Source: Ipomoea triloba
Lineage: Eukaryota; Streptophyta; Magnoliopsida; Solanales; Convolvulaceae
Direction of reading: 5' to 3'
Assembly: GCF_003576645.1 (NCBI RefSeq)
Contig: NC_044924.1
Coordinates: 17,747,208-17,811,207 of the forward strand
DNA length: 64,000 nucleotides
The stretch's first letter is position 1. The number at the start of each line of letters is the position of its first letter. The notes under the pieces are model-generated. The model was not told the DNA's origin. It was given only the letters and a program-made list of their open reading frames with translations, and searched no databases. The translations under genes were made by a program, and so were the position numbers. Positions 1 through 11,256 of this stretch are shown piece after piece.

Positions 1-1282
1 TGATAAAACGGAAAGTCTGTGACTCCCCGAGTGTCGGTCTTGAAGGAGGGACGTGGAGGTGTGTCAAGCGTTCGGGAGTTTACTTGATTGGATCATGCAT
101 CGGATTCGAGTGTGGTGAAGGGTGGATTTGTGAGTGAGAGTAGTTCATTTGGTTGGTTTGAGTGCAAGAGAGTAGTAAAGTAAAAAGGATTTTGTGAATA
201 TGTAAAGAGGGGTAAGGATTGGATAGTGTTCATGAATATTGCATAGTTGAGTGTCTAAGGTCATGGATTAGGATTGCTAGGATATTGTCTATTCAAGAGT
301 GTGTTGTCTTAGTCCGTTTCCACCTTTGTGTACTAAGGCTTCTTTGACTTAGGAGTGCCTTCAAGCATCCAAAGTTCTAAGAGGAATTTTATCAAACACT
401 TAAGCTACACACTATCCTACTATTCTTAAGAAGTCCATAGGAACTATGATTGTGTCAAGCTTTAAATCCTAACTCTAATCAAAGACATGAAAGAGTCAAG
501 AGCTCAATCTCTCATCTAGATTGGCCAAATCCAAACAAGATCTCATCAAAACGACAATCAATAGACAAGAATATATAATCCATCAACACAAACTCATAGA
601 TCCAAGATATAGAGATAAGATCATCACACTAGCAATATTCAACCACACAATCCAAATCCTTAGACTAAACTAGCTACTCATAATATGAAATTCAAGCAAA
701 AGCTAATTTAATCCAAGAACAAGATAGCTAAAATTATAGAAATGAAATAGAAATCACCTAGAAAGAAGAAGATCTTCAATCCAAGCTTGTTGTCTTGCTA
801 GAATGGAGATTGATCTAATCTAAAAAACTAAGAAAAATGGAGAAAGTTCTCCAAAGGAAAAACTAAGAAAAGGAAACTAATTTTTCTGGGAACCTCTTCT
901 GAAAATTCATCAAAGGGTTTAAATAGTCTCCGAAATGACAACCCTAGCTGAAATTCGCGCATCATCGTCTCCACGCCATCCACACGCGTGTGAGCGTGCG
1001 TGGGAGGCTACTGGAAAGTTTTCACGCACGCTTACACGCGTGTGACCATCCAGTTTGGTCCTCCGGGGCTCCGTTCATGCCTTGTTCGCTCTTTAAGCTC
1101 AACTTTTGCTCCTATTTGCTCCCGGGGCTCCTGTTTCGCTTCTTTTAAGCTAAAAGTAGCTTTTGTGCATCAGTTAGTGATTTACAAGCATTTACGAACA
1201 TAATTTATCAAGTAAGGACGCTATAGACGCGATAAAACACCCTAAAATGTGCCTGAAATAAGGGTATCTCGGAGTCTTATCA
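1..1282 (-). repeat. 3' LTR of element A (cut by window start)
   Basis: Direct repeat of 11326-12548, ending with GGAGTCTTATCA on the plus strand, which is the TGATAAG start of the LTR on the minus strand. It holds a GC-rich palindromic island (about 965-1050) and, about 50 bp downstream in LTR direction, a TATA-like box at 915-926. The right copy shows that the LTR continues about 48 bp beyond position 1. Confidence 0.9.
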
Positions 1283-1320
1283 AATTTTCCACACTTTGTT
1301 TCTTGCTTGTCCTCAAGCAA
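1283..1320 (-). other. Polypurine tract region of element A
   Basis: On the minus strand the bases directly upstream of the LTR read GAGGACAAGCAAG...AAAGTGTGGAAAATT, then TGATAAG. This is the position and composition expected for the plus-strand primer. The same GAGGACAAG plus AAGTGTGGAAA pair precedes the LTR of element B at 43841-43872. Confidence 0.75.
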
Positions 1321-3098
1321 GACATTTTCCTATCTAAGCACATAAGTCTCCGAGATACTTTCTCATGCAAGACAAAGCTTTTGGCAAGTCAAAATAATGA
1401 GTGTCTAAGACTATTGAAACGGGGGAAAGCATTTGTGTTATCTACAAAGGATTTTGGTCAAATGTCAGCAACTCAATAAATATTTTCGGGAAATAAAAAC
1501 CTTTCGTAGATAAACAAGGGATCACACTCCTCGCACCATACGCAAGCATGCATTTCCGAAGTTTTGGTTCACCTTCTATTTAAATAGGGCCTCTAGCCGA
1601 TCCCACTAGTGGGAACGATGTGCACTAGATAACCAACTTTCCATCCTTATACGCCAAAGCCCAACGTAAATGTAAATGAGGGTAGGGGCATGGACCACTC
1701 ACCGCTTTTGGCTTAGCGCGGTCCCTCTTTCTTCTCACTTCCTAGGATAACGTCATCGAGCCACCCGACTTCACATGGAGCTCCATGCTTTTTCGAAGGT
1801 CAGTGTAATGGGTACTCGAATCCTAGCGAAGCAGCTCACCTCAACTCTATTTTCTCAATTTTTGGGATCTTTTTATGTAAACAACCAACTCCAGATAAAG
1901 CTTTTTGCTTACCGAAGACTACGGTTTGGACACAACCCAACGAATTGGCTTCCCTCAATTTTAAACTCTTGGTGATTGGCCTTTTGCCTTTTCGACTTCT
2001 CCTCATGTCAACCCCTCATGCCTTTTTCTATTTATGATCAAGGATTTTGTTTTCTCATTAAGCTTACCATCAAGGCTCACCTTTTGCCCCATGCCCTACC
2101 AAGGTTAGTTCAATTCCGGGCCTTGCTAGTTTTATTTTTCTCAAATTAAAAAGTGCACACTCCCACTTCGAGAGATCATTGACTAAGGTCCTACGTAAAT
2201 AAGAGGTGAACATCATGCAAGCAGGCAAGAATATAAACTTATTTGGCTCTAAACACTCTCATGGCTGCGAAAAGTAACTTCCTCAAAGATATTTCGAGAG
2301 TAAAACTTTTTGGACATCCAGTCAAAATTCTCTCTAGATAACACAAATAATAACTCTCTTTTCAAAACTGCAAATGCACCCGCTTATCATTCCCAAGAGC
2401 TTCTAACTTCTAATACTAAGCATGTAAGCATGTAAAGCACGAAGTACGTCCTTTCCACACTTTAAAACAAACATCGTCCTCGATGTTTCCATACGGTACA
2501 GGGTAAAGGAACGAAATAGGGATACTAAGGATAGACAAATAAAAATCCCTTTCCACACTTTGGAAATTGCTCTGGGATATAGGGTATGCATCAAACGATC
2601 CTATTAATCATGGTAAGCTCTAATATACGCATACACAAAGCTATAAAGAAATATTTCCACACTTTAAAGATCAAAACGGGGCTTAAAATTAGAAAAGGGA
2701 TAAGAGGATAAACCAAGTATGCATCCCTCTTTCCACACTTTAGCTTCCAGCATAGGCCTGCTCCCGTTATAAATGCTCTATAAGAAATGGAGACATAACA
2801 TACAAAAAGGGTTTTCGGAGTACTATTTAATTATTATAAGCTGATAGAAATATAAAAGCGGAAACATAGATAATAATGCATGTAATTAAGCAGAATTATT
2901 CGAATAGAAATGCGATAAGTAAAGCAGTTGCAAAGTAAATAATATAAAGCAATAAAGATAAGTAAAGCAAAGTAAAGAAATAAATGAAATAAAAGTCGGA
3001 ACCCCGCGCGTAGGGATCTTAATGTTCAGATGGGGCTATCAACCATAGTAACCACTGTCAAGGAACTCAGTATCAAATGTCAATAGGTCAGGAAGGCA
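1321..3098 (-). other. 3' non-coding region of element A with repeated polypurine-like motifs
   Basis: No credible ORF. The motif TTTCCACACTTT, the complement of the polypurine AAAGTGTGGAAA, recurs at 2452-2464, 2550-2561, 2654-2666 and 2730-2742 in addition to the true tract at 1286-1297. Stretches around 2100-2200 match the 3' region of element B (about 42960-43060), showing common descent. The 2800-3000 part is AT-rich without visible features. Confidence 0.7.
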
Positions 3099-5089
3099 TC
3101 AGTCATCACAGAAGGGCTGGAATTGCCTATCAAATCTAGCTTCGAGCGCAGCAATTCTCCTATCATTTTCCTCCACCGCCCTTCTCATGCGGTTAAGGTC
3201 TTCGGTGTGGACATCCTGTCTCGCGGAGATGGATGTGAAGTGGCCTTCTTGCCATGTATGCTGCTCACGCCAGTAGTTCATCTGTTCATCATGGAGATGC
3301 CTATGAAAGTTCTGCGTCGTGTCCCAATCCATTGGAATAGGGCCTTGCTCCTGTGCAGCATCTTCCTCCTCATTCTCTTCCTCGTCCTCATCATCATCAT
3401 CAGAAGCTTCTAGATCAGGTGCATCATTATCTCCAAGCTTTAATTCTGCGGCAAAGAACTCACCCACGGAGAAAGAAATTGTGCAACCTTCAACTCTTTC
3501 TCCCATCAACCGGTCCAATAGGCCCAACCCGAAGCACAGTCTAGTAACGAAAGGACCGATAAACACAGTCTGAACCTTAGGCTTTTGCTGGGTCTGGAGC
3601 CACTTTCTAGCTTGAACGCCCATGTTGATGCCAACCTCATTCTCCATACACCACATGTAAAACAAATCCTGCTTGTATACCTTGTTGCGATTTGCAGTTC
3701 TGCCGGAGAGATTTATAACAAAGGCTAATCTGATAGCCTTTAGAGCATTGCGGGTGATGAGGTTTGCCTTTAAGTTTGAAGAGTTGTATGGGGCATTGTT
3801 GGTGATGCTTCTCCAATATTGCCTAGCAACTGCGTCTGAATCAAAATCCTCCTTAAAGTCTCTGAAATATGGCATGGACACGCTCATGGCATCATGGAAT
3901 CCGAGCGTAACACCCAAAGTGTTGACAAACATACTGTAGTGGTTGCCGAATAGAGTGAACGAAATGGATTCTCTTGCATTGTTGACCTCCTTTCGAATTT
4001 CCAAGGTCGCCAAGAATTCATAAGTAACAGGCGCATAGGTGGGTCCTCTCCACTCAAATAGATAGCGGAGCTGTGGGTGCCTGAGAAGCCCGTTTACTTC
4101 GTCCAAACAACCGAATTCTCTTAAAATGTTGTCGTCGAAATGACGGCCAACGGAAAGCTGCTTCCCTTTATAGTTATCCACTGTCGTAAGTTGGATGGGT
4201 GTCAAGTGTCTTAATGACCTTGACCCCGGCTGTAACACCCCCAAAAACCATCACCAAACTTATGGAAATTATGCACTTAAACGATATAATATTCATAAAG
4301 TTCCATTCAACTAAGCTAAGATTCAACTTCCTATAAGTAGGGAGTGTTACCGCCACACCTATCAACTCACAGATAAGTGCAAGGCTTACACTTAAAGTTA
4401 ATATGTTCCAAAACATAGCTCTACAAGCCCAACTTGTCTAGAGCATGATACAAAACTCAAGTATTAGCTACTGAGAAGAAAGGTAGCAAATGTCTACAGT
4501 AAATAGGTTTACAACCACCTCAAAAATAGTAATAATATAATAATCTAAGTGTCTTGAGGGATCACATCTAAACTCATGGATCTAATCTATCCAGACAAAA
4601 TAACAATTGGAGAATCAAACACTAAGTTGCGCTCTCGAGGCAAACGTCACTCCTGACCTGTAAAGGGGTAAGTTCAGAAATACAAAAGACAAACAATTAG
4701 CACAGAAATGCTAAGCAAGAACCACTGTACTCCGTAACATAAGTACATTCTTACAAGTTTGAAAAAAATTACGGGGTTTGTAATTAAAAACAGTTAAAAT
4801 TATACATTTTGAAAACATGTAGTTACACGCCAACTCAAAGTTACATGTCAACTCATAAGATCCTACATAAGTATAACCATTTAAATTTCAAAATGTTTTT
4901 ATCTCCCAATGTACTATAGATAAGTGTAAATATACAAATATATAAGTATAAACATATCATATCAGTTCACATCAAATCATACCATTCTATATCATCATCA
5001 TATCGTACTCATAGCAAAACGTATCATTCTATATTATAGTATAAGTAGGTACTTATGTTTAGTGATATTATGGAGGAAACCAAATCTCA

Positions 5090-5255
5090 ACAATGGGAGG
5101 AAGGGACCATCACCGCAGCGATGTCCAACAGAGAACAGTAACTCTCTACTGAACCCAAAACTGCTCCCACTTAATCACAACAATTGGAGGAAGGGACCAT
5201 CACCGCAGCGAAATCCAACAGGGATACTGAACCCAAAACTGCTCCCACTTAAACA
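5090..5255. repeat. Imperfect tandem duplication in the solo LTR
   Basis: The phrase GGAGGAAGGGACCATCACCG occurs at about 5096 and 5186, and the following GAACCCAAAACTGCTCCCAC also occurs twice, giving a two-copy imperfect repeat of roughly 76-90 bp. Confidence 0.8.
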
Positions 5256-5978
5256 CAGGTGGAATCAGGACTGCTACCTTAAGTGTGCACACCCCCTAAC
5301 TGGGATTCCAAGCCCAGCGAGTAATAGCTCCAACCCTAGTAGCCCAGAATACTTTCTACCAAGCTACACAAATTTCTGACGATAGGACCGCAGCCCAAAT
5401 CGCATCCTCCAAATCCATACATTTTTATATATTTAATAAACCAAAATAATTTATTTTATTCGTATGACCTCCCATAAAAGGTTTTACAATATCCTATCAA
5501 TATTTTTATTTCACCAACATAACTTCTCCATAGTAGTAAGAATAAACTTTGTATTCTTTGCCCTTGGGCTATAAAATGTCATACTGTAATAATCTCATCA
5601 AAAATAGGATTTCAAACTACATACATAATTCCATTTCCGAAACAATAGATTTCCCAAAACAAGGCATTTCTAACTCAATGATATTTATATTGCGATATCA
5701 CAGGACACCCAAAACAAACTAATCAAAATGCGATAATAAAATAAAACAAAGTAACATAATAAATGCATATATACGTACCATGTCACAGTTTTACTAAAAT
5801 CAAACATATATATACATTCCTAACAAAATAAAGTAAAAAAAAAAAAAAAAAAACATATATGAACATGCAGCGACAGCCTTTTACTAACTCCAATGTACAT
5901 ATATACATTCAATAAAATAAAGTAAAATAATATAAATATATGTAACGTATTGTGGCCCACTGGTAATCTGACTAAAAT

Positions 5979-5981
<3 letters not shown>

Positions 5982-6034
<53 letters not shown>
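5982..6034. repeat. (AT)n microsatellite
   Basis: Uninterrupted AT dinucleotides over about 52 bp within the solo LTR. Confidence 0.95.
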
Positions 6035-6038
<4 letters not shown>

Positions 6039-7118
6039 ACAGTAGAGGAACTTAAAACAACAACATCAGTCCACACATTCAACACCCAGACCACCATACC
6101 CCTATAATTACTACTGGGAACCTCCAAAACTCAGCCAACACACAAGTAACTCCAGAACATACATATTAGCAGGATTTTTAGCTTAGAACATCAGCCCATA
6201 ACATCATAAACATCACTTTGGACAAGAAAACAGAAAAATAAAGGTTTAGAGGAGCTAAAACGTAGATTTGAGCAGCCATGGTGTCTTACCTCAAAGCTAG
6301 CCTCAAAAAGCAAGAATCCCCCCCTCAATCCTCAAGTTTGACTCCTTCTCCACCACCTAAAACCCCAAAACCCCAAACACCATAAATAGCACAACACATA
6401 AGCAATAATGAGAGTTATAAGAAGGAAAGAAATGAGGTAGAAGAAAAAAAAACAAAGAAAGGAGAGAGAGCTCACTGCCAAGGCTTGTATTCCTAAGTTG
6501 TCTTGTGGTTCTTCTACTCAGGCAGAGGAAGGAGAACACGGGAGGGATTGAGGGAAATGAAGGAAACACTGTAGCTTTTAAATAGGGCACGTAACCCTAG
6601 GTCAAGCTAAGAGGTTGGGCTCCAAATTTAGAGAACATTCTAGGACAATTGTGTAAAGTTGGGCTGAAAATTTTAAGGCTTGAGAGGTGGGTCTAGAGTT
6701 TTCAAAAAATCTGATTTTTTGTTATGGTAAAATAGTGTGGATTGAGTTGGTTTAGAGTTTGGGCTCAAATTAAACTAGTTATAATAAGATCACAGGTTGG
6801 TCCCATATAGACTTTTGAGTTAAATTTTAAATAAAAATTTATATCATATAAGTGAGGTTTATAAAATCATAGGTAACCTTGTAAATATTTTATACTAAAA
6901 CATTTGTTTCAAGAATTATTTTGAGATAATACCCATAGTAATTGGAAAATATTAGTGTCAAAAACCTTTGTAGGAAAATAATCTTATTTAAAATTTTGGG
7001 GTATCACACCGGCTCCTGCAGAGCTTGTTGAGCTGTAGCTTGTTGCCGTGTTCTCGACCGACTCGATTCACCATGATCATGCTTTGATTTCTTTGCGATT
7101 TCCTTGAAGCGTCCCATC

Positions 7119-7832
7119 CTACAAATTGTAGAAATTAACATTCACGGTAATTGGTTTTGAATAATTAATTCTCAAATAAGTCACCATTGTAATTGTGTAA
7201 AATTCCTTGTCAAGATAATGGATTGCAAACATATAGGGCTAAGAATTTTTGAAAATTTCGCCATAGTTTCCCCTATATTTTGGACAATTCTAGCATAAGA
7301 ATATCAACAATATCATTCCATTATCACACACATGCATAAATTCATCATAAGATATATCAATTTGATAGTCAAATAAGAAGTCAACTACAAAAGTCAAGAA
7401 TTTAAAAAAGTCAAGAATTTAAAAAAGTCAACTTCATCTTCTTCCCCAAATTCAAAATTAGGGTTTGAAATTGAAAATTCAATTTGGGCAATGTAGCATG
7501 TGAAAAGTCAAATTGATAGCATATAATAGTTCTACAACAAGTTTATTCATCAATTCAAGCATCAATTTCATAATTTCAACAAGAAATCTAACAAACACAT
7601 TTGTTCATCAATGGTGTTCACACTTGAAGCTCAAAAATATATAACAATCCATCAATGTAACCATCAATAATGAAAGAAAACATCAAAGGATAGTTCTATG
7701 AAGCATTATAAACCAATTTAAACATTCAAAACATTCAAAATCATGCAAGGGAATGTAGAACAAATTTCACATTCAAGCTCTTCCAAACTCATGAATATTC
7801 AAGGTTAAATAGTTAAAAAGATGAGAAATTAC
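7119..7832 (-). other. Candidate leader intron upstream of the element A third ORF
   Basis: On the minus strand a donor-like CAAG/GTAATT at 7832-7831 and an acceptor-like CTACAATTTGTAG/G at 7120-7119 bracket 714 bp of AT-rich, ORF-free DNA. The acceptor lies one base before the ATG. The stretch GAAGAAGATGAAGTTGAC inside it also occurs in the candidate intron of element B (about 40600-40620), so the two appear homologous. Splicing is inferred, not shown. Confidence 0.5.
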
Positions 7833-7972
7833 CTTGATGTTGATGGTTTTGATCTTCTTTGAAGGTAAAAAGTAAAAGATGTGTTCAAACCTTGAGTTTG
7901 GGTTCTTCCTTGTGTGGAGAAGAGAAGAAAAATATGGATTTTGGAGCAAAATGGCGTGGGAGATCCGAATGA

Positions 7973-8135
7973 GGGTTTTAAATCCGTAGGAGGCTTTCAC
8001 GTCGGTCACACTCGTGTGACCATGCGTGGGAGCTCTCTGTCTCGCTCCCACGCATGGCTACACGCATGTGAGCGTGCGTGGGAAGCTACTGCTTCGTTCC
8101 CACGCACGGCTACACATGTGTGAGCTCACGCGGCA
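7973..8135 (-). promoter_or_regulatory. GC-rich palindromic island plus TATA-like box, internal to element A
   Basis: Between 8000 and 8130 are repeated CACGC(A/G)TG-type palindromes (such as CACGCATGTGAGCGTGCGTG), matching the island in this element's own LTRs. On the minus strand a TATA-like ATTTAAAACCC lies just downstream at 7983-7973, as ATTTAAACCC does in the LTR. It precedes the candidate leader exon and intron of the third ORF, suggesting an internal promoter. Confidence 0.5.
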
Positions 8136-8337
8136 GTCTTCTGCATTGTTTTCTTCCGGTTTTGGTCTTTCCCTTCACACCTAAGTCCAAACTTAGCCTT
8201 TCCAAAGCAATTTTTAGTCCCGACTCCTACAAGTTAGTCCTCAAAACATGGTTCTAATTGATTGTAGCAATTTATTAGAATAAAAACATTAAAAACGAAA
8301 GCATAAAAATGATGTAAAGCATATTATTAAAATCTTG

Positions 8338-8370
8338 GGTTGCCTCCCAAGTAGCGCCACGGTTTACGTC
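8338..8370 (-). other. Conserved stem-loop block after protease (element A)
   Basis: On the minus strand GACGTAAACCGTGGCGCTAC is followed by CTTGGGAGGCAACCCAAG, a hairpin with a 6-bp stem (CTTGGG/CCCAAG) and loop AGGCAA. Two further copies lie in element B (39675-39709, 42271-42303). Here it lies just past the protease, where pol would be expected, so pol has been deleted between them. Confidence 0.65.
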
Positions 8371-8402
8371 ATTGGCTAGACGCATCATACCTTGTTTAGC
8401 AT

Positions 8403-9365
8403 TCAACCATATTCCTTGGTAGTGGGTAAGAAGCATTTTGGTACCCACGTGTTTTTCCATGTAAGCTTATCATTTTTCCACTTTGGTTTTGGTTTCATCT
8501 TTGCTTTGACCTTCGCCCTTTCATCGTCATCAGTTCCTTCTTTCGCTCTTTCCTTTTCATCATTTGTGGCCTGTCCCTCGAATCTCAGGGTAATTTCACC
8601 TGAACTCACATCTATTCGTGCACGACAAGTGGCCAGAAATGGTCTTCCAAGAATTAAGGATTCATGGGGATCATCATCACCCATCTTACAAACAATAAAA
8701 TCGACAGGCACAAGAAATTTCCCTATTCTTACTAGAACATCTTCCGCTAAGCCTTCAGGATACCGTGCGGTTCCGTCAGCTAAACGTAGAGTCAGCCTCG
8801 TCGGTTTCAAACATGGTAAGTTCAATTTCTCAAAAAGATTTGAAGACATGACATTAATAGAAGCACCAAGATCAGCAAGAGCATTTTGAGGTTCCAAATT
8901 CTGTATAGAACAAGGAATCAACAAAGCTCCAGGGTCACCCTTCTTTCTGGGGTAACCCTCAGTCAAGCAAGCCGAAGATTCTTGGCTTAAACAGGTAATA
9001 TTATCACAAATGTCATTCTCAAACAACTCACGGCATTATTTGTTATTGAAAAATTTTCGGATGAAAGCATTAATTGTACCTTTTCGAGCCGTTTCTTTCT
9101 CTTTTGAACTTTTGATGTTGTCTTGTGGTAGCTCTTTTTCTTTTGGGCATTCTTCCGAAGTGGTTTTCTCCTTGTATTCCTTCATTGATATGGTGCATGA
9201 ACCGCTCGCATTCTTCAATTCGAGATTGGGACTACAAGAGGTAGTCTTGTTTCTTTGGTCATCTACCTTACATTGACATTTTCCACATATGGCATCTATT
9301 GGATCACATTTCACATGTGTTTCTTCCTTTGCATCAATGGCGTTGACTCTCTCTTTCGGATTGGT
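8403..9365 (-). pseudogene. Protease region of element A gag-pro (in-frame stops)
   Basis: This is the same minus-strand frame as gag, separated from it by a stop at 9366-9368 and broken again by TAA at 9036-9038. The segment 9026-8403 is a retropepsin-like aspartic protease: active site ALADLGASINVM with catalytic Asp and the Leu in place of Thr/Ser usual in Athila, a flap-like region ADGTARYPEG, and the C-terminal ILGRPFLAT block. Such a protease would cleave the Gag-Pro polyprotein. After it comes a Lys-rich tail, then the element switches to the stem-loop block with no RT. The upstream part (9314-9036) is Cys/Lys/Glu-rich linker with no domain I recognise. Two stops make a normal polyprotein unlikely. 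Confidence 0.85.
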
Positions 9366-10986
9366 TTAAGTGTTACTCGGGAGTTGTCCGTAGTGTCGAT
9401 CTGACATCATCTTAAACATTTGAGAAATTTGATTCTCAATTGTTTTAAGTGTGTCTTTAGACTCTTGTCGAAGACTAGAAATTTCTTGTCTAATCTCTTG
9501 AGTAATCTCTTGTTTCAGATTTGCCCGATCATTTTTGAGTTCCATGATCGTCCTTGTAAGTCTTTCATCTACTTCACAGATGTCATCCCTCCTTTGTTGA
9601 GTAAAGTCAAGTTGAGAGTTGTATTGTGGCCTGAACTGGGTCATTTGATTTCCATTTCCTTGGTTTTGATTGTACATCAGTCTGTTCTTGTCATTCTGTC
9701 CATATGCGGGCTTGTTTCCATAGTTGTATTGTCCTCGCGCTTGATATCCATCATTGTTGCTACTGTTCCAACCCTCTCCCTGTTTCCAATTGTTGTTTGA
9801 TCTTTGGTTTTGTCCATAAGCATTGAAGTTGGAGTTCCTTTGGTAATCTATCGCCTCAACTTGTTCAGATGCAGACGGAGAAGTGCAAATATTGGTGTCA
9901 TGAGGTCCTCCACAGATATTACAATAAAGTGCCAATGCCATGCAATGCTTGGGCTTTCCTTCCCATTTTTCTACCATAGGCTGTAGCTTTTTGATTTTGT
10001 GATTCATTGCTTCTATTTTGGCCTCACTCGCCACACGATTATCAACTTCATAAATTCCTCCATGATCTCCTCTTCGGTCATACGAACAGGATGTGTTCTT
10101 AGATATTCTCTCGATCAAGTCTTCAGCTTCTTGCAAAGCTAGGGAGACAAAGGCACCGCTGGAAGATGAGTCAAGCAACATTTTTCCTTCATCTGTCAAC
10201 CCTCCATAGAATGAGCTAATCATGTCCCATGGGTGCATAAGATCTTGTGGGCATTGCCTTTTAAGAACTTTGAATCTTCGCCAAGCCTCTCCCAAACTTT
10301 CAAGTCTTCCTTGTTTGAATTCTTGTATCAGCCTTCTAATCCTCATAGTTTTTGTAATGGGAAAGAACTCGTTCATGAATTCACGATGCAACTGTTGCCA
10401 TGTTCTGAAATGATTGTCGTCTTGGCTTTCCAACCATCGTGCTGCCTCTCCTATAACTGATCATGAATTCACGACGCAACTGTTGCCATGTTCTGAAATG
10501 ATTGTCGTCTTGGCTTTCCAACCATCGTGCTGCCTCTCCTATAACTGAAAATGGGAATAATTTTAGTCGGACTATCTCCTCGCTAACGCCTTCTTCTCTG
10601 TACATCCCACATGCTCGTATGAACCTTGTGATGTGTGCGTTGGGATCTTCAGATGGTAATCCCGAATATTGATTGTTCTGAACAAGTGTGAGAATAGTTG
10701 GATGCACGTGAAAGTTGACGTTCTCCATTGGAGGTACATAGATCGAGTTGTGCATGTTAAAATCCAGAGTCATGTAATCTGCAATTGATCTTTGTGGTTC
10801 TTGAGGATTTCCATAATATTCTTCTTCACGAATGTTCTCTTGATTGTTTGCTCTGTTAGCTTGTGGTTCTTCAACGATTGGTTCTTCATGGTTAATCGGT
10901 ACTTGTGGATTAATTGGAACTGGGGGTGGATTTGGTACAGTTGTGCCTCTTCCTTGTGGATTTCTTGTCGCGCTTGATGAAGCCAT
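9366..10986 (-). pseudogene. Gag of element A (frameshifted by an 88-bp duplication)
   Basis: The minus-strand ORF from the ATG at 10986 opens with a Pro/Asn/Glu-rich N-terminus, then the retrotransposon gag domain (W.QL..EF, then RIRRLIQEFKQGRLESLGEAW). A CCHC-type zinc knuckle, C-x2-C-x3-H-x4-C, lies near 9905-9940 and a coiled coil (LKQEITQEIRQEISSLRQES) near the end. It would form the particle shell and bind RNA. An 88-bp tandem duplication (10373-10548) shifts the frame: the first part reads out of frame after about residue 175 and the second ORF re-enters within the duplicated copy at 10433. The ORF stops at 9366, before the protease. Confidence 0.88.
10373..10548. repeat. 88-bp tandem duplication inside gag
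   Basis: Copies at 10373-10460 and 10461-10548 are nearly identical (one visible T/C difference in CACGA[T/C]GCAACTG). 88 is not a multiple of three, so it breaks gag. Confidence 0.95.
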
Positions 10987-11256
10987 TAGTGATCCTTGGG
11001 TATTTTTCCTTCTAGTTGCTCTATTAATTTCAGGAATGTAGGGTAGTAAACCTTGATTTCCTTTTGCTCACGTGTGCATTCACCTAGTAAAATTATCAAT
11101 GAAACAAAAATTTCCACAATTGACTAGAAGTAGTCAATTGGGTTAGTAGCAAAAACAAGTAAAAATAAAACAAAATTAAGTGGAATGGATTAACATTATT
11201 CAAATCTAGCATTCGTGCGATCAAAGTAAACAAAAACATATGACAACCTATTGCCC
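10987..11256 (-). other. 5' leader of element A between PBS and gag
   Basis: Non-coding leader on the minus strand between the primer-binding site and the gag ATG. No ORF or other motif is evident. Confidence 0.7.

Larger units (their letters stand above)
4231..7008 (-). mobile_element. Solo LTR (Ty3/gypsy-type) inserted in the third ORF of element A
   Basis: The 2778-bp segment has ends TGTAACACCCCC and GGGGTATCACA and is flanked by the perfect 5-bp duplication CCGGC (4226-4230 and 7009-7013). No internal coding domain is present, so it is a solo LTR left by LTR-LTR recombination. Orientation is probably minus: a TATA-like CTATTTAAAA near 6580 is followed on the minus strand by a pyrimidine-rich leader. 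It contains an (AT)n run at 5982-6034, an A-tract at 5835-5853 and an imperfect duplication at about 5090-5255. Confidence 0.9.
3099..7117 (-). pseudogene. Athila-type third ORF of element A, split by a solo LTR
   Basis: The reading frame starts at the ATG at 7117 (minus strand), runs to 7009-7013, is interrupted by a solo LTR, and resumes at 4230 to the stop at 3099. Removing the insertion and one copy of the 5-bp target duplication leaves 1236 nt, exactly 412 codons, so the frame was open when it was hit. The N-terminus is rich in Lys, Arg and Ser. The middle has blocks shared with the element B ORF (VNTLGV.LGF and FIG.FVTRLC.GLG), and I recognise it as the plant Athila ORF1/ORF3-type retrotransposon protein. 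A strongly acidic Asp/Glu run lies near 3360-3402 and a likely coiled coil near 3120-3200. Family function is not established; an envelope-like role has been suggested for this position but I see no signal peptide or membrane span. An acceptor-like AG precedes the ATG by one base. Confidence 0.85.

Noticed and set aside
1000..1203. 67-aa ORF in the element A LTR, repeated at 12266
   Set aside because: Runs antisense to the LTR promoter region; conserved only by LTR identity.
3123..3573. Plus-strand ORFs opposite the third ORF of element A
   Set aside because: They are antisense shadows of an ORF with clear family motifs, and one is a Ser run opposite the Asp/Glu stretch.
3099..4230. Envelope glycoprotein gene
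   Set aside because: Position suggests envelope, but I see no signal peptide, membrane segment or cleavage site; only the Athila family resemblance is supported.
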